Source: Hymenobacter sp. DG25B
GTDB lineage: Bacteria > Bacteroidota > Bacteroidia > Cytophagales > Hymenobacteraceae
Length of the DNA: 64,000 bases
Assembly (NCBI RefSeq): GCF_000801315.1
Contig: NZ_CP010054.1
Location: forward strand, 2,480,001 to 2,544,000
Direction: 5' to 3'
The notes below the pieces were generated by a model that saw only the letters and a list, made by a program, of their open reading frames with translations, made no database searches and was not told the origin of the DNA. Position numbers and translations under genes: made by a program. Positions 33,884 through 43,168 of this stretch are shown here, one piece after another. How positions within the stretch are numbered: position 1 is the stretch's first letter; every line of letters begins with the position of its first letter.

Positions 33884-34630
33884 CGGTGCTTTTGCTTGCT
33901 GAACAGTCGGCAGTAGAGCCCCGGCCCCAACCTTCCTGGCAACTTTGCGACAGTACGTTTAAAATATGTGCTATAGCAAAGCTTCTATTTCATCGACGAA
34001 AAGCCTCTGCAACTATTCACCACAGGTGCTCATGGAAGGCATGCCTCAAATCAACCTCACAGCTACCGGGAGCCTTTCCTGATAAAGAAGGATCAGCGTT
34101 GTATTCCCCTCTTCCCTCATTAAGAAATTATTGGTAACGCTTAAGTTAAGTATGGAAAGCCAGACGTTAATCCAGCGCAAATACTACAACGTCGTTTCCG
34201 TCATGTCGAGCATGTGGCGCATCAAGCCAGGGACCGAGACATCTCGCGTGCTGATGTTGTTGGGAAACGAACAATTAAAAAAGACCGCCATGCTGAGCTT
34301 GCCGAAGCATCTCAACCTCTGGCTAACCCCCAACATGGCAACGAAGCGGTAGAGATTCCTCGACTTCGCTCCGCATGACGGGCTATAGGAAAGACGCTCT
34401 TTGCCCAACAACCCTGCATGACAATTCCTAAACACGACCTTGTTCGACCTGCTTACACAAAAGTGTTTGACCGGCACCACCCTCCCTCTGCTCTCCTTAA
34501 TGCCGGAAATATCCTGTCACCTGGCTTATATCAAGCCAGGAAAGTACGTTACTACGCACCCCGAAAAATCAGAAGCAATTAGAATTGGAGCGGCGGTAAA
34601 CCATCACAGCGCAACTCCGCTTACAGGAGT
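33884..34630. other. Gene-poor stretch with decayed class A repeats
   Basis: About 750 bases without a supported gene. It holds two broken class A repeat copies at 34199-34385 and otherwise short frames of poor coding character. The most open frames (33886-34137, plus; 34184-34480, minus) have biased composition and no recognisable domain. Confidence 0.6.
34199..34385. repeat. Degenerate tandem class A repeats
   Basis: First, GTCATGTCGAGC...GACATCTCGCGTGCTGATGTTG at 34199-34257 (arm without partner). Then CCATGCTGAGCTTGCCGAAGCATCTC at about 34288-34312 and CGAAGCGGTAGAGATTCCTCGACTTCGCTCCGCATGAC at 34342-34379 as its altered partner. Several mismatches show that these copies are old or recombined. 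Confidence 0.7.
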
Positions 34631-35869
34631 TTACTCGTAGCGCAGGGACTCAATGGGGTCCAGTTGGGCGGCGCGGCTGGCGGGATAATAGCCCGAGGCC
34701 AGCCCTACGCTAATACAGATCATCAACCCCAGAGACATCCACAGCCACGGTACCAGAAAAGCGCCTTCGCCAATAAACAGGGAAATGGAGTTGCCCATGG
34801 CCACCCCTAAAATGATGCCCAGCGTGCCGCCCAACACACAGATAACAATGGCCTCGATGAGGAACTGCTGGCGAATCTGCAGGGCCGTTGCGCCCAGTGC
34901 TTTGCGGATTCCGATTTCCCGGGTACGCTCCGTTACCGATACCATCATGATATTCATGAGGGCGATACTGGCTCCCAGCAGGGTAATAAAGCCAATCAGA
35001 AAGCCGCCAATGCGCAGGTTGCCCGAGAGGGAATCCAGCTTGCTGGCCAGCGAATCGCTCCGCTCTACTTCAAAGGAATTCTCCTGGCCCAGCTGGTCGT
35101 GGCGCACGGCGCGCATAATGCCGGTGGCCTGGCCCATCACAAAGCCCAGGTTTTCGGGTTGCACCACCGCCGTTTTAATATCATAGGTGAGGGCGCGCTG
35201 GCGGGGCATCTGGTTACCGGTTTCCAGCGGAATCAGCAGGGTGCGGTCGGCGCCGCCCCCGCCCATAGTAGAGCCGCTCTTTTCCAGCACGCCTACTACC
35301 TGAAAGCGCCGTCCCAGGAAATAGATATATTGATTAACCGGGCTCTGCTGCGGAAAAAGCTTGTCCTTAATTTCGGAGCCCACAATGGCTACGTTGGTAC
35401 CATTATCCAGCTCGGCCTGCGAAAACGCCCGCCCGGTGCCTAAAGCGTAATTCTGAATCATCAGGTAATTCTCATCGCCTGCCACCACATTCATGTTGGG
35501 GTTGGTTTTCTCCCCATTGGCCTTCACCTCGGTAGCCCCGGCAATAAAGGCCGAAATGCCCACCTGGGCCTCATCCCCTACCTCTTCCTTGTACTTCTTG
35601 GCCTGCAGATACGATATGGCGGGGTAGGTTTTGGTCTGCATGCCGCCCCGCCGCATACGGTTAGTATAGCCTTTGGCGGTCATCTCAAAAGAGTTGGCCC
35701 CCAAGCTGGCAAAGGTCTGGTTCAGGGAATACTTAATAGAATCGATGGCCGTTAGAATACCGACCAGCGACATTATACCAATGCTGACAATGAGGGCAGT
35801 GAGAACCGTGCGCAGCAGATTGCTGTGAATGGAACGGAATGCCTCTTTGATGTTTTCTAGCAGGTGCAT
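34631..35869 (-). CDS. MacB-type ABC transporter permease
   Basis: A 412-residue inner-membrane permease. One N-terminal helix (LLRTVLTALIVSIGIMSLVGIL) is followed by a large periplasmic MacB_PCD domain (about residues 45-260: NSFEMTAKGYTNRM ... GRRFQVVGVLEKSGST) and the C-terminal FtsX domain of three helices (GGFLIGFITLLGASIALMNIMMVSVTERTREIGIRKALGA, ...). Start at the ATG at 35869, because the upstream extension of five residues lacks support. In MacAB-type exporters this subunit works with an ATPase and an adaptor; neither is adjacent, so the partners must be elsewhere. Substrate unknown. Confidence 0.88.
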   Translation of the reverse strand: MHLLENIKEAFRSIHSNLLRTVLTALIVSIGIMSLVGILTAIDSIKYSLNQTFASLGANSFEMTAKGYTNRMRRGGMQTKTYPAISYLQAKKYKEEVGDEAQVGISAFIAGATEVKANGEKTNPNMNVVAGDENYLMIQNYALGTGRAFSQAELDNGTNVAIVGSEIKDKLFPQQSPVNQYIYFLGRRFQVVGVLEKSGSTMGGGGADRTLLIPLETGNQMPRQRALTYDIKTAVVQPENLGFVMGQATGIMRAVRHDQLGQENSFEVERSDSLASKLDSLSGNLRIGGFLIGFITLLGASIALMNIMMVSVTERTREIGIRKALGATALQIRQQFLIEAIVICVLGGTLGIILGVAMGNSISLFIGEGAFLVPWLWMSLGLMICISVGLASGYYPASRAAQLDPIESLRYE

Positions 35870-35971
35870 GGCAGAAACCCTCAAAAGCCGAAGCTTGCCC
35901 GTTATTTGGGTTAGCTATGTTGGCGGGTCCTGCAAGGTAACCGCTTTCGGGTAAAAGCCCAGCGGTTTTGG

Positions 35972-35979
35972 TACATTTG
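35972..35979 (+). promoter_or_regulatory. Predicted -7 element for the 36009 gene
   Basis: TACATTTG on the plus strand, leader about 26 bases to the ATG at 36009. Confidence 0.5.
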
Positions 35980-36008
35980 TTTAGGCGGCAGTTTTTCCGG
36001 TTTTAGCG

Positions 36009-37286
36009 ATGGTATTGAAGCGTTTTTTTCTCGTGGTAGCGCTCCTGCTGGCAGGGTTGGCGGGGCCGGTTTCGGCCTGGGCCAATCATATCCTCATCCC
36101 CATGGATGATGCCCAGAAAGAGCATCTGAAAGCCTATGGCATTGCCTACTGGCTGCTCACTAAACAGGTAGAAGTAGACTGGCTGCTGAATTACCGGGGC
36201 GGGGCCTTTGCCTGCAAGAATGCCCAGGGTCTGGAAAATGAGCTTTCTGTAAGGGGGGTGAGCTTTCAGGTGATCAGCGCTGCCCAGTACACCGGCATCC
36301 TCTCCGAAATAGCCGACCCCAACGCCAACATGGATATTATGAAGCTGGAGAAGGTGCCCAAAATTGCGGTGTACACGCCCAAAGGCAAGCAGCCCTGGGA
36401 CGATGCCGTAACCATGGTACTGACCTACGCCGAAATTCCCTACGACCAGATTTACGACGATGAGGTGCTGGACGGCGCCCTGCCTAAGTACGACTGGCTG
36501 CACCTGCACCACGAGGATTTTACCGGCGAGTACGGCAAGTTTTACGCCACCTACCGCAACCGCCCCTGGTACCAGCAGCAGCAGCACGATGCGGAAGCCG
36601 CTGCCCGCCGCCATAATTTCACCAAAGTAAGCCAGATGAAAGGGGCCGTGGCGGCCCGCATGCAGGAGTTTATTGCCGGCGGCGGCTTCCTGTTTGCCAT
36701 GTGCTCTGCCACCGATACGTATGATATTGCCCTGGCCGGTTTGGGCGTGGATATGGTGGAAAGCATGTATGATGGTGACCCCGCCGACCCCAATGCCCAG
36801 CAAAAGCTCAACTTTAACCGCACGCTGGCTTTCAAGGACTTCCAGCTGGTACGCGACCCTTACCAGTACGAATACAGCAACATCGACATGCAGCCCCAGG
36901 AGCGCGGCGTGTACGAGGACAACGACTACTTCCAGCTGTTTACCTTCTCGGCCAAGTACGACCCCGTGCCCACCATGCTCACCCAGAACCACGAGAAGAC
37001 CATTAAGGGCTTCATGGGCCAGACCACCGCGTTTCGCAAGCAGCTCATTAAGCCCGATGTAGTGACCATGGGCGACAATAAAACCTCCGGAGAAGTGCGC
37101 TACATGCATGGCACGCTGGGCAAAGGCACCTGGACGTTTTATGGCGGCCACGACCCGGAAGACTACCAGCACCTGGTGGAAGAAGAGCCCACCGATTTGT
37201 CGCTGCACCCAAATTCGCCCGGCTACCGCCTCATTCTCAACAACGTGCTGTTTCCCGCTGCCAAGAAGAAAAAGCAGAAAACCTAA
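36009..37286 (+). CDS. Secreted protein often labelled 'asparagine synthetase B' (misnomer)
   Basis: A 425-residue exported protein with signal peptide MVLKRFFLVVALLLAGLAGPVSAWA. It begins in the mature form NHILIPMDDAQKEHLKAYGIAYW and contains VEVDWLLNYRGGAFAC, PYDQIYDDEVLDGALPKYDWLHLHHEDFTGEYGKFY and GGGFLFAMCSATDTYDIALAGLGVD. This family is widespread in Bacteroidota and is often named asparagine synthetase B in databases, but I see neither an N-terminal Cys amidotransferase nor the PP-loop SGGLDSS of that enzyme, and it is exported. The DWLHLHHEDFTG and GGFLFAMCSATDT parts suggest a class I glutamine-amidotransferase-like (flavodoxin) fold. True function unknown. Own TACATTTG promoter. 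Confidence 0.8.
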   Translation: MVLKRFFLVVALLLAGLAGPVSAWANHILIPMDDAQKEHLKAYGIAYWLLTKQVEVDWLLNYRGGAFACKNAQGLENELSVRGVSFQVISAAQYTGILSEIADPNANMDIMKLEKVPKIAVYTPKGKQPWDDAVTMVLTYAEIPYDQIYDDEVLDGALPKYDWLHLHHEDFTGEYGKFYATYRNRPWYQQQQHDAEAAARRHNFTKVSQMKGAVAARMQEFIAGGGFLFAMCSATDTYDIALAGLGVDMVESMYDGDPADPNAQQKLNFNRTLAFKDFQLVRDPYQYEYSNIDMQPQERGVYEDNDYFQLFTFSAKYDPVPTMLTQNHEKTIKGFMGQTTAFRKQLIKPDVVTMGDNKTSGEVRYMHGTLGKGTWTFYGGHDPEDYQHLVEEEPTDLSLHPNSPGYRLILNNVLFPAAKKKKQKT

Positions 37287-37381
37287 GCCGTTGGCCCTCT
37301 CCCCGACTTATTAATTGGTAGTTCGCTGCATCCGTCACCGGGTGCGGTACGTTAGTTAAGGCTTCACCTTTTGCAGCTTTC

Positions 37382-39193
37382 ATGGATTCTGATCAAAAGA
37401 ACTACGGTTTTTCGCGCACTGAAGGAGAGCTGCGCACCGCCAATCCATTGCCTCGCGCTGTGTTGCGCACCAATAATTACCTGCTCCTGGACGGGGAGTG
37501 GCGCTTTGAGCATGATATCCATGATACCGGCCTGCGGGATAACTGGTATGTAGGGCACCATTATACCGATACCGCCCCCTGGCCCGGCTCCGTGGAAGAC
37601 CACCTGGCCAGCGTGAAGGGCGAGCAGGCCCCGGCCGGCTGGCAGGACCAGGTAGTGGTGTGGTACGAGCGGGAGTTTCCGCTGCCGGAGCGGGGCGATG
37701 ATGGTTCTAATGCCATGTTCCAGCTCACCTTTGGCGCCTGTGGCTACGAAACCCGCGTGTGGCTGAATGGCCACCAGCTGCGCACCATTGAAGGCGAAGA
37801 CGTGCATTATGGCGAGTATACCTCCTTCTCTTTTGAGCTTAAGGAAGAAAACCTGCGCCCCGTTAACCGCATTACCGTGCGTATTGCGGATACCATGGAC
37901 GCGGAAACTACCCGCGGCAAGCAGGAGTCGCACGTGTATAAGCGCGGCGGCATCTGGTACCAGACCTATACCGGAGCCGTACGCAGCGTTTGGCTGGAGA
38001 TGGTGGAGCGCAACCGCCTCCGCTCCCGGGTGGGTATCGACAGCGTGATTGAAGACCAACTGGTACGCTTCACTATTACCACCCGCATACACGACCCCGG
38101 CTTATACACCCTGCGTCTGCAGGTTTTTGACCGGAGTAATCCTTCGCCGCAGCCCCTGGCTACTTCTGATTTCCCCCTGCGCCTGGAATCAGGGCAGCGG
38201 CAGCAGCGGGTAGTGATGGAGCTGCCCGGCGCCAAGCCCTGGGGGCCCGGCACTCCAAACCTGTACTATCTGGTGGCGCTTCTGATTGATAGTGAAGGCT
38301 ATACTGCCCAGATTGAAACGCATTTTGGCCTGCGAAAGATAGAGTCCCGGGGCAAGTCCGTGTACGTGAATAATCAGCCCCTTTATCTGGATGGCATTCT
38401 GTATCAGCCCGGTACGGCCACCTATGAGGAAATGCGCAAGCACATGTATGCCATGCGTGACCTGGGCTGTAACCTGGTGCGGGTGCACATTGCGGGCGTA
38501 GACCCCCGAATCTATAATCTGGCCGATGAGCTGGGCCTGTTGCTGTGGGTAGAAGTTCCCAGCCCGCATACTTCCACACCGCGCAGCCGGGAAAATCATC
38601 GGGCCGAGCTGCTGCGCATGCTGGCCCTCATTGAGTCTCACCCCTCGGTGGTTATCTGGAGCCTCTATAATGAGGATTGGGGCGCCCAGGATATTGCCAC
38701 CAACCCCGAAACGCGTCGCTACATCACCGACATGTATCATTACATGCAGATTGAGCATCCGCAGTTTCTGGTGGTGGATAATGATGGATGGCAGCACGTT
38801 TCGGCGGGGGGCCGCCTGATGTCGGACTTACTGACAGCGCACTTGTATACCCCGGAGCTGGCGCAATGGCAAAATGTACTGGAACGCCTGGTGCAGGGAG
38901 ATTTAGGAGTAGCTGCCTTCCCTTTAGTAGTAGGCGACCCATTCTTCTATCGTCGCCAGAAACCATTGATTGTCAGCGAGTGGGGTGGTTTTGGCTTCCC
39001 TGATTACGGTGGCCCCCAGGATATAGCCGCCCGGGCCGAGCAGATTCGGCAGTACAAGCGAGAGCTGCGCAAGCACCCTATTGCCGGCGACGTGTACACG
39101 CAGGCCACCAACATTGAGGATGAGCGCAACGGTCTGATTGACCCACATACCGGGGAGTTGGAGGTACCGGCCGGCCTGCTGGCTTCTCAGTGA
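37382..39193 (+). CDS. Glycoside hydrolase family 2 (beta-galactosidase/glucuronidase-type)
   Basis: A 603-residue GH2 enzyme with no signal peptide, so cytoplasmic or exported another way. The N-terminal sugar-binding jelly roll (about residues 30-190: FDGEWRF-like LLDGEWRFEHDIHD, WYEREFPLP, VWLNGHQL, GIWYQTYTGAVRSVWLE) is followed by an Ig-like domain and the TIM barrel from about residue 320 (FGLRKIESRGKSVYVNNQPLYLDGI). The acid/base is Glu431 in SLYNEDWG and the nucleophile Glu533 in VSEWGGFGF. Substrate may be a beta-galactoside, glucuronide or mannoside; none can be chosen. It stands alone, without a sugar transporter or regulator. Confidence 0.87.
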   Translation: MDSDQKNYGFSRTEGELRTANPLPRAVLRTNNYLLLDGEWRFEHDIHDTGLRDNWYVGHHYTDTAPWPGSVEDHLASVKGEQAPAGWQDQVVVWYEREFPLPERGDDGSNAMFQLTFGACGYETRVWLNGHQLRTIEGEDVHYGEYTSFSFELKEENLRPVNRITVRIADTMDAETTRGKQESHVYKRGGIWYQTYTGAVRSVWLEMVERNRLRSRVGIDSVIEDQLVRFTITTRIHDPGLYTLRLQVFDRSNPSPQPLATSDFPLRLESGQRQQRVVMELPGAKPWGPGTPNLYYLVALLIDSEGYTAQIETHFGLRKIESRGKSVYVNNQPLYLDGILYQPGTATYEEMRKHMYAMRDLGCNLVRVHIAGVDPRIYNLADELGLLLWVEVPSPHTSTPRSRENHRAELLRMLALIESHPSVVIWSLYNEDWGAQDIATNPETRRYITDMYHYMQIEHPQFLVVDNDGWQHVSAGGRLMSDLLTAHLYTPELAQWQNVLERLVQGDLGVAAFPLVVGDPFFYRRQKPLIVSEWGGFGFPDYGGPQDIAARAEQIRQYKRELRKHPIAGDVYTQATNIEDERNGLIDPHTGELEVPAGLLASQ

Positions 39194-39297
39194 GATGGTG
39201 AGATAGTGAAATGGTGAGGTGGTGAGTTTGATGTTCTATTTGCGCCGTTGGTGCCGCCAGAACATCAAACTCACCATTTCACTATCTCACCGCTAAT
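39193..39297. repeat. Inverted repeat with GTGAGATAGTGAAATGGTGA words
   Basis: Left arm about 39197-39236 and right arm 39259-39291 (AGAACATCAAACTCACC...CACC). The left arm has an extra AGGTGGTG unit, so part of it is a short tandem repeat. It fills the whole space between the convergent GH2 and miaE stops and may act as a terminator for both. Confidence 0.8.
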
Positions 39298-39934
39298 GCA
39301 TCCGGTCGTTGCGCACTGGCAGGTTGGTTATGATTTCGCCTTCAATTTTAAGCAGCTCCTGCAGGCGGGCATCTACCTCCCGGGCGTCGCAATATTCCTT
39401 GGCCAGGTCTACGTAGCTAACAAAGTGGCCGGCTTCTGACACCATCAGTTCATAGTAAAACTTGCTCAGGCCGGGGTCGGGAATATGCTTCCACAAAAGC
39501 TTGAACCGCTCACAGCTACGCGCCTCTATCAGAGCACTTACCAATAGCTGATCCATTAGCTGCCGCTCCCGGGCGCCGCCCTTTCGTACGTGCGTCATGA
39601 GCTGCACCACGTACTCGTCGCGGCGGGGGCGGCCCAGTTCGTGTCCACGCTTGCGCAGCTCCAGCAGCACCCGCTCAAAGTGCGCCCATTCCTCGGCTAC
39701 TAACGCCGTTAGCTCGTCTACCAGTCGGGATTTTTCGGGGTACTTCAGGATGAGGCTGATGCCGGTGCTGGCCGCCTTTTGCTCGCAGTAGGCATGGTCT
39801 ACGAGAATATCCTCAATGTTCTTGCTGGCAATATCTACCCAGCGCGGGTCGGTATTGAGCTTGAGCTTGAGGATGGTTTTCTCGCGCTGCCGGGCTACTT
39901 CGGCGCTGGAGTCAGGCAGGATATTGTCAGTCAT
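39293..39934 (-). CDS. miaE: tRNA 2-methylthio-N6-isopentenyladenosine-37 hydroxylase MiaE
   Basis: A 213-residue non-haem diiron monooxygenase that hydroxylates the isopentenyl group of ms2i6A37 in tRNA, using oxygen. Ferritin-like helices carry the metal ligands: Glu82 and His85 in EEWAHFERV, and Glu167 and His170 in SEAGHFVSY, with Glu137 in EARSCERF. Motif NIEDILVDHAYCEQKAA is typical. MiaE is less widespread than MiaA and MiaB; miaB is also in this window at 49.1 kb. The gene lies 56 bases after the Porin_10 gene and may be the last gene of the lpxK operon. Confidence 0.93.
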   Translation of the reverse strand: MTDNILPDSSAEVARQREKTILKLKLNTDPRWVDIASKNIEDILVDHAYCEQKAASTGISLILKYPEKSRLVDELTALVAEEWAHFERVLLELRKRGHELGRPRRDEYVVQLMTHVRKGGARERQLMDQLLVSALIEARSCERFKLLWKHIPDPGLSKFYYELMVSEAGHFVSYVDLAKEYCDAREVDARLQELLKIEGEIITNLPVRNDRMH

Positions 39935-39990
39935 GAGAAGCTAAAGCAGTGCTTGAAGCGGGCCTGGTAAAAGCAGCCTACCAAAGCAGA

Positions 39991-41946
39991 TTAATCAAAG
40001 AAATTCCACTTGATTCCGAACTGGAAGCTGCGTGGATTACCTGTGTAGTAAGGGGTGGCAAAATACCCGTTATGCAGCAACCCCTGGTTAAGGTAGGCCA
40101 TCTTCAGAAACACAGTTACCGTTTTAATGTCACCAGTCAGGAATACGTCCACCAGGGGGTAGCTGCGCACGGTGAAATGATCCTGCACAAAAAATTGCTG
40201 CGTGCTGGGGCTATAGTCATAAGCCCGCCACCGGGACTGGAAGTACGTCTCCACCCCTACCTGCCCAAACAGCGCTTTCTTGAACAGGAAACCCCGGTAA
40301 GCAATGCGGCTGGTGAGCACCGTTGTGGGAATGCGCAGGCCTTCGCCGTCACCGTTGCCAGTCAGCGTCAGGTCATGGTCAGTGTAGAATCCGCCCAGCA
40401 CTAAGCGGTGCCGCAGCCGGCCGATATATAATTGGCGTTGCTTGTTTAACTGCTCCGGCTTGCCATCCTGGTTATAAAAAATCAAGTTGCTGATATTCAC
40501 CACCGAACCTTCTGCCAGAAACCGTTGCGCACCCAGCTGCTTTTCGAGCCGTACCAGCAACTGGTTGGTCTGGGTATTTTTGAATTTAGCCGTATCAATG
40601 TGGGACCAGGCAAAATGGTTGCCGCTGAACTGCTGCTCCGTAAGCGTAGGCGAATAGGAGGAGCTGAACAGCTCCGCGGTCAGAAATCCTAACCGGGCCG
40701 AAGCGCGCACCCAGTATTCGTCGCCTATCTTATACTCGCCAGCCGTTTGAATGGCAAATTGCTGGTAACGGAAGGCTGCGTTGCCCCCCACAAAAAAATT
40801 GTTGAACGTGCGTATAGGCAGCGTATCATTACTTTCTCCGCCAATCAAAGAGCGGGTTTCCAGGCGGGCATTGCGGTGGCGGCCGTACACGCGGTAGTCC
40901 ACGGCATCGGTGTGGCCCAGCACGCCCACGGTGTTTTCTATCTGCCGGAATAAAGCCCGGTCCTCGGTTTTGGTCGAGTCGAACTGCGTTTGCCGTTTGG
41001 TGCTAAAACGAGGGTAGTACAGGATATTGCCGCTGGCATCGTAGGGAATAGCCTCGTCGTTGTAGCGGTTTTGCTGCCGGTTGAAGTCGAAGACGTGAAA
41101 GGCGGTGAGGCCTTTACCCAGCAATCGGTAGGTATGCGCAAGGTGGGCATCGTCGCGGTTGTCCCGGTTCAGGGCCTGACTCAGCCATACCCGTTCCCGC
41201 TGATAATCAAACAACTGATTCAACGACGTATCACGCTGGGCAAGCGGAATCAAGGCATCATTCAGCGGCCGGATGCCGCCCTGCTCCACGGCCTCGTGCC
41301 GGGTAATGATGTAATTGGCCAGCAAATGATACCGCTCATCCTCCGTCTGATAGCGGCCAAAGATTGTAATACCGGAATGGCGAATCAGCCCTTCGCGGGG
41401 CGAGGCAGCCAGTACTTTGTTAGAAGCCAGCCGCTCGTAGGAAACACCCAGGTTGGCATTCTTCTTTAGGCTGCGGGCATAAGAGAGCTGAAAAATCTGC
41501 TCGCCCAGGCCGCCCTGCAAATAGCGGAAGAAGGTGTAGGGCGAGCGGGTATCGTAATACACCACATCGGAGGCGGTGCGGGCATATTTATCAAATACGG
41601 TGCGGCCCAGGCGGGCGCCCAGCTTGGTGGGTTGCTCCCAGAGCAGCTTGCGCGAGGCCGTGCCCAGGTTGCCCAGGTCCTGCTGATAGGTGGTATCATT
41701 CAGCCAGTACCGCCGAATGTTGTGGAACGTGAGCAGCGTGGTGTCCAGCGTTTGCCCGGTGGTGATGTCGCGCAGCACATTCCGCTCCCGAATAACTTTG
41801 GTGGTGAGAGGACCATACAACACTTTGGTGGTATCGTCCAGCACTTGGGCGTGCAGCGGAGCTACCACGCTCAGCCACAGCAGAAAGGCCAGCAGCAGCC
41901 CCCCACAACGGGTGGACCGCCACGGCAACCGGCCTGCGCGCCGCAT
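39991..41946 (-). CDS. Porin_10-type outer-membrane protein
   Basis: A 651-residue outer-membrane barrel. Start at the ATG at 41946 (MRRAGRLPWRSTRCGG, then hydrophobic LLLAFLLWLSVVAPLHAQ), since the longer frame runs into lpxK. The N-terminal mature part is VLDDTTKVLYGPLTTKVIRERNVLRD, the rest alternates strand and turn patterns, ending in FQFGIKWNFFD with an aromatic end. This matches the 'putative porin' (Porin_10) family of Bacteroidota, of unknown substrate. It lies 19 bases after lpxK on the same strand, suggesting a shared transcript. Confidence 0.82.
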   Translation of the reverse strand: MRRAGRLPWRSTRCGGLLLAFLLWLSVVAPLHAQVLDDTTKVLYGPLTTKVIRERNVLRDITTGQTLDTTLLTFHNIRRYWLNDTTYQQDLGNLGTASRKLLWEQPTKLGARLGRTVFDKYARTASDVVYYDTRSPYTFFRYLQGGLGEQIFQLSYARSLKKNANLGVSYERLASNKVLAASPREGLIRHSGITIFGRYQTEDERYHLLANYIITRHEAVEQGGIRPLNDALIPLAQRDTSLNQLFDYQRERVWLSQALNRDNRDDAHLAHTYRLLGKGLTAFHVFDFNRQQNRYNDEAIPYDASGNILYYPRFSTKRQTQFDSTKTEDRALFRQIENTVGVLGHTDAVDYRVYGRHRNARLETRSLIGGESNDTLPIRTFNNFFVGGNAAFRYQQFAIQTAGEYKIGDEYWVRASARLGFLTAELFSSSYSPTLTEQQFSGNHFAWSHIDTAKFKNTQTNQLLVRLEKQLGAQRFLAEGSVVNISNLIFYNQDGKPEQLNKQRQLYIGRLRHRLVLGGFYTDHDLTLTGNGDGEGLRIPTTVLTSRIAYRGFLFKKALFGQVGVETYFQSRWRAYDYSPSTQQFFVQDHFTVRSYPLVDVFLTGDIKTVTVFLKMAYLNQGLLHNGYFATPYYTGNPRSFQFGIKWNFFD

Positions 41947-41965
41947 AAACGAAAAAGAAGACAGA

Positions 41966-43018
41966 TCAGACAACAGCTTGGGGCTGAAAAGAAGACACGA
42001 GGAAAGCGCGAAGCCGGCTGGCGCCATCGGCCAGAAACCGGACTTCAATGGGAATATAAAACACCGGCACGCCCGCCAGCACCTGCCGCAAAGCGGGCTG
42101 CGCCAGGCGCATGGCATCCTTTTGCGTGGTAAAGATGCTTTGTCCGGGCCGTAATTGGGCACATACGGCCTTAATTTCCGCGGGGGTAAAGGCGTGATGG
42201 TCGGCAAAAACGGCGTGGTGTGCTACCTGGTAGCCCGCTGAGGTGAGGTACGTACGCAAGGGTTCTGGCTGCGCAATTCCCGTAAGCAGAATCACTTCGG
42301 CGCTGGCGGGTGTGGGCTGCTGGCCTACCGCTACCGGGGCCCCATAGCTATAACCGGAGAACAGTACCGGCACTCCGGCCCTGGTGTAACGGCCAATTTG
42401 CTGTTGCATTGCCTGCTGCTCGGATGGGGGGAGTTGTTCCGGGCATTTTGTAACTACCACCACGTCGGCCCGGCTTGCGCCTGCCCGGTTTTCCCGTAGT
42501 CTACCCGCCGGCAGCACCTCATCGGTGTAAAAAGGCCGCTGATGCTCCGTTAGCAATATGGAAAGCGCTGGCTGAACGCGGCGGTGCTGGTAGGCATCAT
42601 CGAGGACGATGACGCTGGGCTGCTGGTTGGTCAGCAGATGCAACAGGCCCACCCGGCGGTCCTCGGACACAGCTACGGGTACGGTGCCGCTAAAATCCTG
42701 AAAGTGCTGCAGAGGCTCGTCGCCCACCGTAATGGCTGTATCGGTGGGCTGCACCAGGCGGTAGCCCCGCGTACGGCGGCCATAGCCCCGGCTTAGAATA
42801 GCCGGTTCTGCTTCCAATTGGAGGAGTTGCCGCACTACCCAGGCCACGTGCGGGGTTTTGCCGGTGCCGCCCACCCGCAGGTTTCCCACGCTAATAAGGG
42901 GTACCGGAAAACGGGCTGCGGTGAGGAGGCCGGCATCGTATAGCCAGTTGCGCACCCCCATAATGCCGGCGTAGAGCCAACTTAGCGGCAGCAGCAAGAG
43001 CGTAACCAATCGGGCCAT
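41966..43018 (-). CDS. lpxK: Tetraacyldisaccharide 4'-kinase
   Basis: A 350-residue membrane-associated P-loop kinase that adds the 4'-phosphate in lipid A synthesis. The N-terminal membrane anchor is MARLVTLLLLPLSWLYAGIMGVRNWLY; the P-loop is VGNLRVGGTGKTPH at about residues 44-57; SRGYGRRTRGYRLV and the catalytic-base region VLDDAYQHRRVQ (about 135-146) follow. ATG at 43018 is used; a TTG eight codons upstream is less likely because it overlaps the TATTTTTG promoter element (43040-43047). It probably heads an operon with the Porin_10 gene and miaE. Confidence 0.95.
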   Translation of the reverse strand: MARLVTLLLLPLSWLYAGIMGVRNWLYDAGLLTAARFPVPLISVGNLRVGGTGKTPHVAWVVRQLLQLEAEPAILSRGYGRRTRGYRLVQPTDTAITVGDEPLQHFQDFSGTVPVAVSEDRRVGLLHLLTNQQPSVIVLDDAYQHRRVQPALSILLTEHQRPFYTDEVLPAGRLRENRAGASRADVVVVTKCPEQLPPSEQQAMQQQIGRYTRAGVPVLFSGYSYGAPVAVGQQPTPASAEVILLTGIAQPEPLRTYLTSAGYQVAHHAVFADHHAFTPAEIKAVCAQLRPGQSIFTTQKDAMRLAQPALRQVLAGVPVFYIPIEVRFLADGASRLRAFLVSSFQPQAVV

Positions 43019-43039
43019 AGAAGCGAAAAACAGAGCGGG

Positions 43040-43047
43040 CAAAAATA
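43040..43047 (-). promoter_or_regulatory. Predicted -7 element of lpxK
   Basis: TATTTTTG on the minus strand, leader about 18 bases to the ATG at 43018. Confidence 0.45.
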
Positions 43048-43168
43048 CGGGGATTTTGCCGCCATGGCTGAGTACCTTTTCGGCTGGCCTGGTTTCCGGC
43101 CAGAAAGCCCCACTTTACCCGCCTCTGTTCCGCTGCGCCGCCATGGAGTGGCGCACTATTCTTTGATG

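Noticed and set aside
33886..34137. An 83-residue plus-strand frame
   Set aside because: Residue composition is not gene-like, overlaps the gene-poor, repeat-containing stretch.
34184..34480. A 98-residue minus-strand frame
   Set aside because: It reads through the decayed class A repeats.
41947..42207. Upstream extension of the Porin_10 gene
   Set aside because: It lies inside lpxK; the signal peptide begins at 41946.
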